Of a DNA stretch of 8,041 nt, positions 1 through 6,923 are shown one piece after another. The stretch spans positions 1 through 8,041 of the forward strand of contig JAEWSS010000143.1 in assembly GCA_023459755.1 (NCBI GenBank). Direction: 5' to 3'. Source of the stretch: Verrucomicrobiota bacterium. GTDB lineage: Bacteria; Verrucomicrobiota; Lentisphaeria; Victivallales; Victivallaceae. Each line of letters starts with the position of its first letter. Positions within the stretch are counted from its first letter, which is position 1. The position numbers were made by a program, and so were the translations under genes. The notes below the pieces were generated by a model. The model saw only the letters and a program-made list of their open reading frames with translations. It was not told the origin of the DNA and did not search any database.

Positions 1-800
1 GATTGTGGGAGGCGGTGGCGGTTACCATGCAGGGATATTTCTGGAGTCTGGCAATTCCCGGCGGAGCGATCGGCGGTGATTTCGCGCGGGTGGCCATCAT
101 TGCGCGCCGGGTGCCGAAGGGCGGAAAAGCCGAGGGCGTGCTCTCAATTCTTATGGATCGGATCGTGGGGATGGTGGCGCTGTTTGTGCTGACCATTCTG
201 CTGGTGGCGGTGTCCATTCCGCAGCTGATGAATATTTCGATTGACGGGGTTGAGCTTTCGGCCGGGGTGAAAATTGTTGGAATAATCGGGCTGGTGGCCT
301 TGTGTTTTGCCGGGATCGCCGCGATGCTGGTGCTGTTTTTTCATGAGTCGCTGCGGCGGTTCACCGTGTGCGACCGGCTTTTTATCTGGGGCGACGGGCG
401 GACGAACGGCATGGTCAGCCGAATGACCGCCGCAATCGATCTTTACGCCAAGGACTGGAAACTGCTGACTTTTTTGACGGTTGTCAGTATTTTCTTTATC
501 CACCTGATGACGGTGGTGTCGGTGGCTTTTCTGGTGTGTGGAGTGGGGGACGGACATCTGCCGCTGCTGGCGGTGATTACCGCGGTGACGATCGGCAACA
601 TTGTGGGGTTGCTTCCGCTGACGGTGTCCGGGCTTGGTTTGCGCGACGCGGCGATTCTGGTGCTGCTGAAAGCCGGAAATATGAGCGGCGAAACCGCCGC
701 CACCGTGCCGATTATGTACTCCTGTCTGATTCTCGCGTTCAACATTTTTGCCGCGGTTTTCTTTGTGTTTGACGGCGGCGGGAAAAAGGAGCGCAACTGA
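1..800 (+). CDS. Flippase-like integral membrane protein, LPG_synthase_TM/UPF0104 family (5' end missing)
   Basis: The reading frame is open from the window edge, so the N-terminus lies outside; about 265 residues are visible, against roughly 300-340 for typical members. Hydrophobic segments lie near visible residues 8-30, 52-74, 91-113, 155-181, 187-210 and 236-257, so this is a multi-pass inner-membrane protein. Family hallmarks are visible: PGGAIGGDFARV (19-30), a DRIVGM motif (52-57), and LLPLTVSGLGLRDAA (203-217), which matches the conserved 'lP.s.sGlGlRE' signature. The family includes the transmembrane part of lysylphosphatidylglycerol synthase (MprF) and many stand-alone proteins linked to moving lipids or lipid-linked glycans. 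The substrate of this one cannot be told from sequence. No MprF aminoacyl-transferase domain follows; the protein ends in a short charged tail (GGGKKERN). Its TGA shares one base with the next gene's ATG, indicating co-translation. The family call is firm; the function is open. Confidence 0.85.
   Translation, partial: LWEAVAVTMQGYFWSLAIPGGAIGGDFARVAIIARRVPKGGKAEGVLSILMDRIVGMVALFVLTILLVAVSIPQLMNISIDGVELSAGVKIVGIIGLVALCFAGIAAMLVLFFHESLRRFTVCDRLFIWGDGRTNGMVSRMTAAIDLYAKDWKLLTFLTVVSIFFIHLMTVVSVAFLVCGVGDGHLPLLAVITAVTIGNIVGLLPLTVSGLGLRDAAILVLLKAGNMSGETAATVPIMYSCLILAFNIFAAVFFVFDGGGKKERN
786..791 (+). promoter_or_regulatory. Ribosome binding site of the folate reductase gene
   Basis: AAGGAG lies 8 bases before the ATG at 800, within the last codons of the preceding membrane protein gene. 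It supports the chosen start and shows that the TGATG stop/start overlap is a real gene junction. Confidence 0.75.
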
Positions 801-2215
801 TGTCTGAACAGCAGGAACTTACTTTGAACCGCGGCGGGAACGGCTTCAGCCGCAGTTTGGGCAGTGGAAGTTTTCTGGTGCTGGCCGAGCATGAGCCGCC
901 CGGGGCGATGATTTCTCCGGACATGGCGGGGGAAAAACTCGCGGCGCTGGATGCGGCGGCGGCCGCGGCATCCGTTGAACTGCCGATGGCGCTGGCGGTG
1001 ACCGACCGTTACAGTTTCAAGGCCTCCCACCGCGCCTGCGAATATGCCGGAGCACTGCCGGAAGAGCGGCGGAACGAGCACATTTTTTATCTCAGCGGCC
1101 GCGGGATGGACTTTCGTGAAATGCGCGATCTGCTGAGTGTCTGCCGCAACAACAATCTGCGCAACGTTGTTCCGGTTTCCGGTGATTTTGTCGCCGGGGC
1201 GCGGTGCATCGAAGACGTCCGGGTGCTGGACTTCATGCGGCGGGAATACGCCGGGGAATTCAATCCGGGGTGCGTGGTCAATCCGTTTGAATATCGTGCC
1301 GACTCACAGTTTTCCCAGCTTTTCAAGCTGATAAAGAAATTCAACCGCGGCGCGCAGTTCGCGGTGGCGCAGGCCGGATGGGACATGCGTAAACTTCAGG
1401 CGCTGAAATGGTATTTGAGTTTTCGCGGCATGGAATATCCGCTGATCGCCAGGCTGATACTGCTGACGCCGGAAAAGTTGGAAAAGATACAGTCCGGCGG
1501 TTGTCCGGGAATCGCGGTGTCGCCGGACTTCGCCGCCATACTCAAGCGTGAATTGAGTTTTTCCGCCAAGCAGTTCGAGGCGGCGCAGTGGCGTCGGCTG
1601 GAGCTTCAGGCGGCGGGTTGCAAACTTCTGGGGTTCAGCGCGGTGCAGATCGAGGGGATCGACACGCCCGACCGTATGCGGCTGGCGGCGATGCGTTTGC
1701 GGTCGGCATTGCGTGAATTTTCCACCTTTGAGCAGTGGGTTGAGGAGTACAACAGTTATCAGGCGCGGGCGGAAATGGCGCCGCGGCCGGACAGTTTCAT
1801 GCTGTTTGATAATTTGCTCAGTCACCGGCATTACGATCCGAACTGCGGTTTCTGCCGCGACGCTTCGACGCTATCTTCTCCCGGTGCCGGCGACCGGCTG
1901 CTCTATCGGCTGTGTTCGGCGCTGTTTGGCGGTGAACGCGGCGCCCGCGCCACCGGACGTGGACTGCTTAAGCTGATTTTTGCCGGTTGTGTGAATTGCG
2001 GCCGGTGTCGGTTGGCTGAAACGGAGTTTGTCTGTGTGGGGCGTTGTCCGAAACAGCTGAGCAACGGCGCCTGCGGCGGGGTCGGGCCGGACGGAAGCTG
2101 CGAGGCCGACCGGTCGCGCCGCTGCGTTTTCCTGAAACAGACGCATATCGCCGAATGGCTTGGCGAACCGGACGTGCTCGAAGAGCGTTATATTCCGGCC
2201 GCCGATGAAGAATGA
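800..2215 (+). CDS. Methylenetetrahydrofolate reductase-like protein with cysteine-rich C-terminal (MetV-type) module
   Basis: Residues about 20-310 resemble the MetF TIM barrel, which reduces 5,10-methylene-THF to 5-methyl-THF with FAD in the cytoplasm. Visible landmarks are EHEPP (30-34; E30 aligns with the catalytic Glu of E. coli MetF, in FEFFPP), VSGDF (126-130; D129 aligns with the MetF flavin-site Asp), GCVVNPFEY (157-165) and FAVAQAGWD (187-195; Q191 at the folate-binding Gln). Residues about 390-450 form a second module with C397, C400, C403, C412, C416, C425, C434 and C442. It reads like the MTHFR C-terminal/MetV family pattern C..CG.C...CPK..NG.CGG...G.CE, which is thought to bind metal or an Fe-S cluster. 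An extra Cys pair (C349, C352) precedes it. The usual NGPCGG is NGACGG here. The start is fixed by an upstream AAGGAG and the 1-base overlap. No methionine synthase or redox partner gene is nearby, so the electron donor is unknown. The family is well supported; exact activity is inferred. Confidence 0.85.
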   Translation: MSEQQELTLNRGGNGFSRSLGSGSFLVLAEHEPPGAMISPDMAGEKLAALDAAAAAASVELPMALAVTDRYSFKASHRACEYAGALPEERRNEHIFYLSGRGMDFREMRDLLSVCRNNNLRNVVPVSGDFVAGARCIEDVRVLDFMRREYAGEFNPGCVVNPFEYRADSQFSQLFKLIKKFNRGAQFAVAQAGWDMRKLQALKWYLSFRGMEYPLIARLILLTPEKLEKIQSGGCPGIAVSPDFAAILKRELSFSAKQFEAAQWRRLELQAAGCKLLGFSAVQIEGIDTPDRMRLAAMRLRSALREFSTFEQWVEEYNSYQARAEMAPRPDSFMLFDNLLSHRHYDPNCGFCRDASTLSSPGAGDRLLYRLCSALFGGERGARATGRGLLKLIFAGCVNCGRCRLAETEFVCVGRCPKQLSNGACGGVGPDGSCEADRSRRCVFLKQTHIAEWLGEPDVLEERYIPAADEE

Positions 2216-2222
2216 CTTAAAA

Positions 2223-2228
2223 AAGGAG
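2223..2228 (+). promoter_or_regulatory. Ribosome binding site of the aconitase gene
   Basis: AAGGAG lies 10 bases before the ATG at 2239, in a 23-base A-rich gap after the folate reductase stop. It is one of the strongest ribosome binding sites in the window, as expected for an abundant central-metabolism enzyme. No separate promoter could be made out in so short a gap. Confidence 0.75.
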
Positions 2229-2238
2229 TTATAAAAAT

Positions 2239-4173
2239 ATGGCAAAAGGCACTTTGATTCAGAAAATCATCGACCGTCACATGGTCGGCGGCTCGAAAAC
2301 CCCCGGAGAGAATGTCGAGATCAGGATCGACCAGACCCTGACCCAGGACGCCACCGGAACCATGGCTTATCTTGAACTTGAGGCGATGCGGCAGGCGCGT
2401 GTGGCCACCGAACTTTCGCTTTCCTATGTCGATCACAACATGCTGCAGAACGGGCCTGAAAACCGCAACGACCATCTTTATCTGCAGTCGGTGGCCGCGG
2501 CAAAAGGCGTGACGTTTTCGCCGCCGGGCAACGGAATCTGCCATCAGGTGCATCTGGAGCGCTTTGCCCGGCCGGGGAAGACGCTGCTCGGCTCGGATTC
2601 GCACACTCCGACCGCGGGCGGCATCGGCATGGTGGCGATCGGCGCCGGCGGGCTGGACGTGGCGCGCGCCATGGCCGGAAAACCGTTCCGCACGCTTTAT
2701 CCCCGGATCATCGGCGTTGAGTTGACCGGAAAACTGGCGCCGTGGTGCGCCGCGAAGGACGTTATTCTGCATCTGCTCGGCATTTTGACCACCAAGGGCA
2801 ATGTCGGCTGTGCGGTGGAGTATTTCGGTTCAGGTGTATCCACGCTCTCGGTTCCGCAGCGGGCGACCATCACCAACATGGGGGCCGAACTCGGCGTGAC
2901 CACCTCGGTGTTTCCGTCCGACGAGACCACGCGGAAATTTCTTGCCGCGCAGAAACGTGAATCCGGCTTTGTCGCTTTGTCCGCCGATCCCGGCGCGGAA
3001 TACGACCGGGTGATCCGGATCGAACTGGACAAGGTGGTGCCGATGGCGGCCTGCCCGTCCAGCCCGGACAATGTGAAGCCGGTATCCGAACTCGCCGGAC
3101 TCAAGGTCGGTCAGGTGATTGTCGGTTCCTGCACCAACAGTTCGTTCCGCGACCTGGCGATGATCGCCGCCGTGCTGAAAAACCGTAAAGTTTCCGCCGA
3201 TATTTCGTTTGCGCTCTCTCCCGGCAGCCGTCAGGTGCTGGAAATGATCGCCCGCAACGGAATGCTGGCCGACATCATCGCCTCCGGCGCCCGGATTCTT
3301 GAGACCGGCTGCGCCGCCTGCATCGGACAGGGGCAAAGTCCGGCCAACGGCACGGTGACGGTTCGTACGTTCAACCGCAACTTCGCCGGACGCACCGGAA
3401 CAAAAGGCGACCAGTCATATCTGGTCAGTCCGGAAACCGCGGTGGCGATTGCTTTGACCGGCGAATTCCGCGACCCGCGCACTTTGGGCATCGAATATCC
3501 CGAAATCGCCGAGGCTGACGAATTTCTCATTAATGACAACATGTTCATCGCGCCGCCGGCGGACGGTTCCAAGGTTACGATCGTGCGCAAGGAAACGATC
3601 GGCAACCCGCCGCTGAATTGTCCGCTTCCGGACACCATTGACGGCCGCGTGGTGCTGAAGGTCGGCGACAAAATCACCACCGACCACATCAGTCCGGCCG
3701 GTGTGCACCTCAAACTGCGCAGCAATATTCCGGCTTATGCCAAGGTGGCGTTCGAGTGTTTCACCGAGGCCGGAAAGCCGAGCTTCGCCGAGCGCGCCGC
3801 CGCGGTGCGCGACGCCGGACAGCACGGCGTAATCGTGGCGCGGGAGAGCTACGGTCAGGGGTCGAGCCGCGAACACGCCGCGATCTGCCCGATGTATCTT
3901 GGCGTCAAGGCGGTGATCGCCGTAAGCATTGAACGCATTCACCGCGCCAATCTGGTGAACTTCGGCATTGTGCCGCTGACCTTTAAGAACACTGCCGATT
4001 ATGACGCGATCAGCGAGGGCGACAAAATCGAAATTGCCGGTATCCGCGAGCAGTTGACCGCCGGAACCGGAACGGTTGTCGCCGTCTGCAACGGCCGGGA
4101 ATTTGAACTTGCGGGGCCGACATCGCCTGAGGATATCGCGTCCATTCTCGCCGGCGGCGTGCTGAATCAATGA
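2239..4173 (+). CDS. acnA: Aconitate hydratase, short (about 640-residue) class
   Basis: It interconverts citrate and isocitrate through cis-aconitate using a [4Fe-4S] cluster in the cytoplasm (TCA cycle). Cluster ligands are visible as C298 in GSCTNS (297-302) and C358/C361 in TGCAACIGQG (356-365). Other family landmarks are HQ (102-103), the catalytic-type DSHT (120-123), NRNFAGRTG (379-387) with substrate-binding Arg residues, TTDHISPAG (480-488) at the start of the swivelling domain, and GSSREHAA (541-548), the phosphate/carboxylate loop with the active-site Ser and Arg. The 644-residue length fits the compact bacterial aconitase class also found in Aquifex-like genomes, not the roughly 890-residue AcnA. 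Homoaconitase and isopropylmalate isomerase share the fold. The one-chain architecture and motif spacing favour aconitase, but substrate is not proven by sequence. Its stop overlaps the ung start by 4 bases. Confidence 0.93.
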   Translation: MAKGTLIQKIIDRHMVGGSKTPGENVEIRIDQTLTQDATGTMAYLELEAMRQARVATELSLSYVDHNMLQNGPENRNDHLYLQSVAAAKGVTFSPPGNGICHQVHLERFARPGKTLLGSDSHTPTAGGIGMVAIGAGGLDVARAMAGKPFRTLYPRIIGVELTGKLAPWCAAKDVILHLLGILTTKGNVGCAVEYFGSGVSTLSVPQRATITNMGAELGVTTSVFPSDETTRKFLAAQKRESGFVALSADPGAEYDRVIRIELDKVVPMAACPSSPDNVKPVSELAGLKVGQVIVGSCTNSSFRDLAMIAAVLKNRKVSADISFALSPGSRQVLEMIARNGMLADIIASGARILETGCAACIGQGQSPANGTVTVRTFNRNFAGRTGTKGDQSYLVSPETAVAIALTGEFRDPRTLGIEYPEIAEADEFLINDNMFIAPPADGSKVTIVRKETIGNPPLNCPLPDTIDGRVVLKVGDKITTDHISPAGVHLKLRSNIPAYAKVAFECFTEAGKPSFAERAAAVRDAGQHGVIVARESYGQGSSREHAAICPMYLGVKAVIAVSIERIHRANLVNFGIVPLTFKNTADYDAISEGDKIEIAGIREQLTAGTGTVVAVCNGREFELAGPTSPEDIASILAGGVLNQ

Positions 4174-4862
4174 CCAAATTGATCGAGTTACTGCCGGAAG
4201 CGTGGCGCAAACTGTTGCCGGAGGCGCGGATCGCACCGCTGCTGGCGGGAATCGACGCCGCGCTGGCGGCGGAGTCCGGTGCGGTATATCCGCCGTCCGA
4301 ACTCCGGTTTGAGGCGCTGCGTCTGGTGCCGCCCTCCGCGGTGCGGGTGGTGGTGCTGGGGCAGGACCCGTATCACGAAAAGGGGCAGGCGCACGGACTG
4401 GCGTTTTCGGTGCCGGACGGAACGGCGTTCCCTCCGTCGCTGAAAAATATTTTTCGGGAATTGACCGATGACGTCGGTTGTCCGGCGCCGTCGTCCGGGT
4501 GTCTGCGTCATTGGGCGGAGCAGGGGGTGCTGCTGCTGAACACCGTGCTCAGCGTGCGCGAACACGCGGCAAATTCGCATCGTGCGTTCGGCTGGCTGGA
4601 GTTTACCGATTTGTGTGTGCGGGCGGCCGCCGGGATGCCGCAGCCGAAAGTGTTTATTTTGTGGGGAGCTCCGGCGCAGAAGAAACGCGGACTGATCGAC
4701 GAAAGCCGTGATCTGGTGATTGCGTCGGCACATCCGTCGCCGCTGTCCGCCTATCGCGGATTTTTCGGCAGCCGTCCGTTTTCGCGGGCAAATGCATTTT
4801 TCGCCGGCCGCGGACTGGCCGGGATCGACTGGAAACTTGAAAGCGGGGATTTGATGCTATGA
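4170..4862 (+). CDS. ung: Uracil-DNA glycosylase, family 1
   Basis: It removes uracil from DNA after cytosine deamination or dUTP incorporation and so starts base excision repair. At 230 residues it is full length. All family-1 landmarks are present: GQDPYH (64-69) with the water-activating D66, LLLNTVLSVR (121-130) with uracil-recognising N124, FILWGAPAQ (162-170), and HPSPLSAYRG (188-197) with catalytic H188 and the minor-groove intercalation loop. The ATG lies in an ATGA overlap with the aconitase stop, and no good Shine-Dalgarno precedes it, so translation probably depends on ribosomes finishing aconitase. Its own stop overlaps the next gene by 4 bases in the same way. The link to aconitase looks positional rather than functional. 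Confidence 0.97.
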   Translation: MTKLIELLPEAWRKLLPEARIAPLLAGIDAALAAESGAVYPPSELRFEALRLVPPSAVRVVVLGQDPYHEKGQAHGLAFSVPDGTAFPPSLKNIFRELTDDVGCPAPSSGCLRHWAEQGVLLLNTVLSVREHAANSHRAFGWLEFTDLCVRAAAGMPQPKVFILWGAPAQKKRGLIDESRDLVIASAHPSPLSAYRGFFGSRPFSRANAFFAGRGLAGIDWKLESGDLML

Positions 4863-5374
4863 AAAATTATTCCGAACTGGTCGCGCTGCAGGTCATCCAT
4901 GTGGCCAGAAACCACGGTTATCTTACCGGGCAGTTCAACGCACTGGAGGCGCTGAGCGACACCGAACACGACCTTTTTGTGGCCATACTGCGTCAGCTCA
5001 GACTGCATTTGAGCCGGGAAAAACGGCTTGAGTTGACCGGCGAGGAGATTCTTTCGCTGTATACGTTCATTCTGGCCAAAGCAGCCGAGGCGGTTAGCTC
5101 CACCTTGGGCGGCAAGCCTTTTGAAATGGAACTGCTGGGAATGCTGGACGGAAAAATTCCATTTTATACCGATCCCAAATTGGAGGAGTTCTGCCATGCC
5201 ACCAGTTTCCCGGTCGATTTCGCCACCGGGTTCAAAGAGTTTTACCGGCACTACGGCGAGGGGTTGGAAAAGGACGGCGTCGAGCCGGTTCTGGTGCTGG
5301 CCGAAGCGCTGAAGTGGACCTGGCGGGTGGCGGTACATGTTTGTTATTCAATGCTGACTGGACAAAAGGCCTGA
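4859..5374 (+). CDS. Unrecognised 171-residue protein
   Basis: I do not recognise a family. The gene is real by context: its ATG sits in an ATGA overlap with ung, codon use matches the neighbours, and it fills the space before the next gene. The protein appears soluble and mostly helical, with no signal peptide or transmembrane segment. Helix-like stretches lie near residues 4-18, 25-52, 61-80 and 145-167. Charged, Leu-rich segments (LRQLRLHLSREKRLELTGEE, 45-64) alternate with an aromatic-rich middle (FYTDPKLEEF, 101-110; FKEFYRHYGEG, 124-134). No Cys cluster, nucleotide-binding loop or catalytic triad is evident. A weak GGGGA (4845-4849) precedes the start, so translation is probably coupled to ung. 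It may be a lineage-restricted protein. No function is proposed. Confidence 0.8.
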   Translation: MKNYSELVALQVIHVARNHGYLTGQFNALEALSDTEHDLFVAILRQLRLHLSREKRLELTGEEILSLYTFILAKAAEAVSSTLGGKPFEMELLGMLDGKIPFYTDPKLEEFCHATSFPVDFATGFKEFYRHYGEGLEKDGVEPVLVLAEALKWTWRVAVHVCYSMLTGQKA

Positions 5375-5387
5375 TCGGTATTATATT
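5359..5387 (+). promoter_or_regulatory. Putative sigma-70-type promoter for the psd-pssA-epimerase operon
   Basis: TGGACA (5359-5364, one mismatch to TTGACA) is followed after 17 bases by TATATT (5382-5387, one mismatch to TATAAT), in the only AT-rich patch of this stretch. The -35 box lies in the last codons of the preceding gene. A start near 5394 would leave a leader of about 17 bases containing the ribosome binding site. This rests on pattern matching alone, and consensus promoters are less reliable outside well-studied phyla. Confidence 0.45.
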
Positions 5388-5398
5388 AATTAATCGGG

Positions 5399-5405
5399 AA
5401 GGAGG
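5399..5405 (+). promoter_or_regulatory. Ribosome binding site of psd
   Basis: AAGGAGG lies 5 bases before the ATG at 5411 and 8 bases before a second in-frame ATG at 5414. It is the best Shine-Dalgarno in the window. The usual spacing slightly favours the second ATG, which would remove one residue. Confidence 0.75.
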
Positions 5406-5410
5406 CGACA

Positions 5411-6085
5411 ATGATGACATTGACGCATTACGGATTTCGGGAGTGGGGAACTGCGCTGCTGATGGCGCTGTTGATTTTCGTGGTCGGCTGGTTCGTGGGC
5501 GGCGCGGTCAGAGTTGCGGTGTGCGTGCTGGCGGTGGTGTTGTGGGTGGCGGTTGCGCTGTTTTTCCGCAATCCGAAACGGACGGCGCCGGACGACGATT
5601 CATTGCTGGTGTCTCCGGCGGACGGATTGGTCCGCGATATCGAAGAGGTCGATTTTTCAATGGCGCCGTTTTCCGGCCGGGCGCTGCGGATCGGGATATT
5701 CCTTTCAGTGCTGGACGTGCATGTGAACCGGGCGCCGTTCGCCTGGAAAATCATGGACAAATTTTATAAGGAGGGACGTTTTCTTGATGCCCGCGACCCG
5801 AAGTGCGCTTCCGAAAACGAGGCGATGACAATCTCCGGCATTGCCGGCGAAGACGGGTTTGAGTTTCCGATGGCGGTGCGTCAGGTTTCCGGTGCGATTG
5901 CGCGGCGGATCGTCTGTCCGCCCGAAGCTGGCGCCGTGTTCAAGCGCGGCGACGTCTACGGTATGATAAAATTCGGGTCGCGGACGGAACTTTATATTCC
6001 GGTTGACGCGCGGTTCGAAGTGCTGGTCTCCCCCGGCGACCGGGTGCGCGGCGGCGAGACGGCGGTTGTGAAGGTTAAACGGTGA
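5411..6085 (+). CDS. psd: Phosphatidylserine decarboxylase proenzyme, short class
   Basis: It converts phosphatidylserine to phosphatidylethanolamine at the inner membrane and is a pyruvoyl enzyme made by self-cleavage. At 224 residues it belongs to the short PSD-related class common in archaea and many bacteria, not the roughly 320-residue E. coli type. The N-terminus has two hydrophobic segments (about 15-33 and 35-52), then FFRNPKR (51-57), SPADG (68-72), IFLSVLDVHVNRAP (96-109), ENE (135-137) and VRQVSGAIARRIVC (156-169). GMIKFGSRTELYIP (184-197) carries the expected cleavage site between G189 and S190, with the Ser becoming the pyruvoyl group. In this class the site is GSR where E. coli-type enzymes have GST. 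Cleavage should give a beta chain of about 189 residues and an alpha chain of about 35. pssA follows after 4 bases and supplies its substrate. Confidence 0.95.
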   Translation: MMTLTHYGFREWGTALLMALLIFVVGWFVGGAVRVAVCVLAVVLWVAVALFFRNPKRTAPDDDSLLVSPADGLVRDIEEVDFSMAPFSGRALRIGIFLSVLDVHVNRAPFAWKIMDKFYKEGRFLDARDPKCASENEAMTISGIAGEDGFEFPMAVRQVSGAIARRIVCPPEAGAVFKRGDVYGMIKFGSRTELYIPVDARFEVLVSPGDRVRGGETAVVKVKR

Positions 6086-6089
6086 AAAT

Positions 6090-6923
6090 ATGGGCGCAAG
6101 AAAAAAACTGGCCGATCTGATTCAGCGTCAGCGCTGGCTGAAAATGGTTCCGAATACGCTGACTTTGTGCAACTCGATCTGCGGATTTATAGCGATTGTC
6201 TACATGCTTCAGGTCTATGATGAAACCACGTCGCGGATGCTGGCGGTGTTTGCCACCAGCAGTTGGATCGTGGTTTGTGCGATGATCTTTGATGTGCTGG
6301 ACGGCTTTGCGGCACGGATATTTCATGCCGCCAGTCTGCACGGAATGCAGATGGACTCATTGTCGGACATGGTGACCTTCGGCGTGGCTCCGGCCACAAT
6401 CTGCGCCATCATGACCCATGTCCTGCGCGACACAAACGGCGTGCCTAATGTTGTAACTTATTTGTTGTGCGCGATTTATCTCGGGTGTGCGGCGCTGCGG
6501 CTCGCCACCTATAATGTCCATGCGCTGAGCGAGCAAAAAGGCTCCGACCGGTTTTCCGGTCTGCCGTCGCCCGGCGCCGCCGCCGGAGTCTGTTCGATGG
6601 CGATGCTGCTCAACTGGTTCTCGGTCAATTACGGCGACGGATTCGCGTTTCACCGGCTTGCGGTCTACATCCCGTGGTACGCCGCGGCGCTGGGGCTGCT
6701 TATGGTGTCCACGATCAGCTATCCGCATGCCGGGAAGTGGTTTTTCACGGTTCACCGCAGCAAGCGCAGACTGCTGCTGGTGGTGCTGGCGCTGTCGGCG
6801 GTGATCGTGTTCCATACTCCGGCGCTGTTTGTGATGGTCAATCTGTACATTTTCATCGGGCCGGTCGCCGCGTTGATCCGACTGATCGGTCGTCGCGGAC
6901 GGGGTGCTGAATGCGCTGCCTGA
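6090..6923 (+). CDS. pssA: CDP-diacylglycerol--serine O-phosphatidyltransferase (phosphatidylserine synthase, membrane type)
   Basis: It makes phosphatidylserine from CDP-diacylglycerol and L-serine in the inner membrane, the step before Psd. The CDP-alcohol phosphotransferase signature D..DG..AR(8)G...D...D is complete: D68, D71, G72, A75, R76, G85, D89 and D93; the four Asp residues bind the catalytic metals. About eight hydrophobic segments are visible, near 25-42, 50-70, 94-112, 121-143, 163-179, 191-211, 227-241 and 245-266. The 277-residue length and the PNTLTLCNSICGF (21-33) opening fit the type II (Bacillus/archaeal-like) PssA rather than the soluble E. coli PssA. A phosphatidylglycerophosphate or inositol-phosphate synthase would share the signature, but pairing with psd favours serine. 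The start is 4 bases after the psd stop, with only a weak GGTGA ahead of it. The 3' end overlaps the next gene by 13 bases. Confidence 0.93.
   Translation: MGARKKLADLIQRQRWLKMVPNTLTLCNSICGFIAIVYMLQVYDETTSRMLAVFATSSWIVVCAMIFDVLDGFAARIFHAASLHGMQMDSLSDMVTFGVAPATICAIMTHVLRDTNGVPNVVTYLLCAIYLGCAALRLATYNVHALSEQKGSDRFSGLPSPGAAAGVCSMAMLLNWFSVNYGDGFAFHRLAVYIPWYAAALGLLMVSTISYPHAGKWFFTVHRSKRRLLLVVLALSAVIVFHTPALFVMVNLYIFIGPVAALIRLIGRRGRGAECAA

Noticed and set aside
3..5. TTG as the start codon of the first membrane protein.
   Set aside because: No ribosome binding site can be seen, and the family normally has 50 or more residues before this point, so the gene is simply cut by the window edge.
443..1081. 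Open frame of 212 codons on the - strand across the membrane protein/folate reductase junction.
   Set aside because: It is low-complexity basic sequence with no recognisable motif, opposite two well-supported genes and without a good ribosome binding site.
3415..4236. Long open frame on the - strand opposite the aconitase 3' half.
   Set aside because: It is antisense to a gene with clear active-site motifs. Its protein is rich in Arg, His and Gly with no domain, as expected for a shadow frame in GC-rich DNA.
5314..5769. Alternative + strand frame bridging the unknown gene and psd.
   Set aside because: It is Gly/Arg-rich with no domain and out of frame with psd, whose motifs and strong ribosome binding site are unambiguous.
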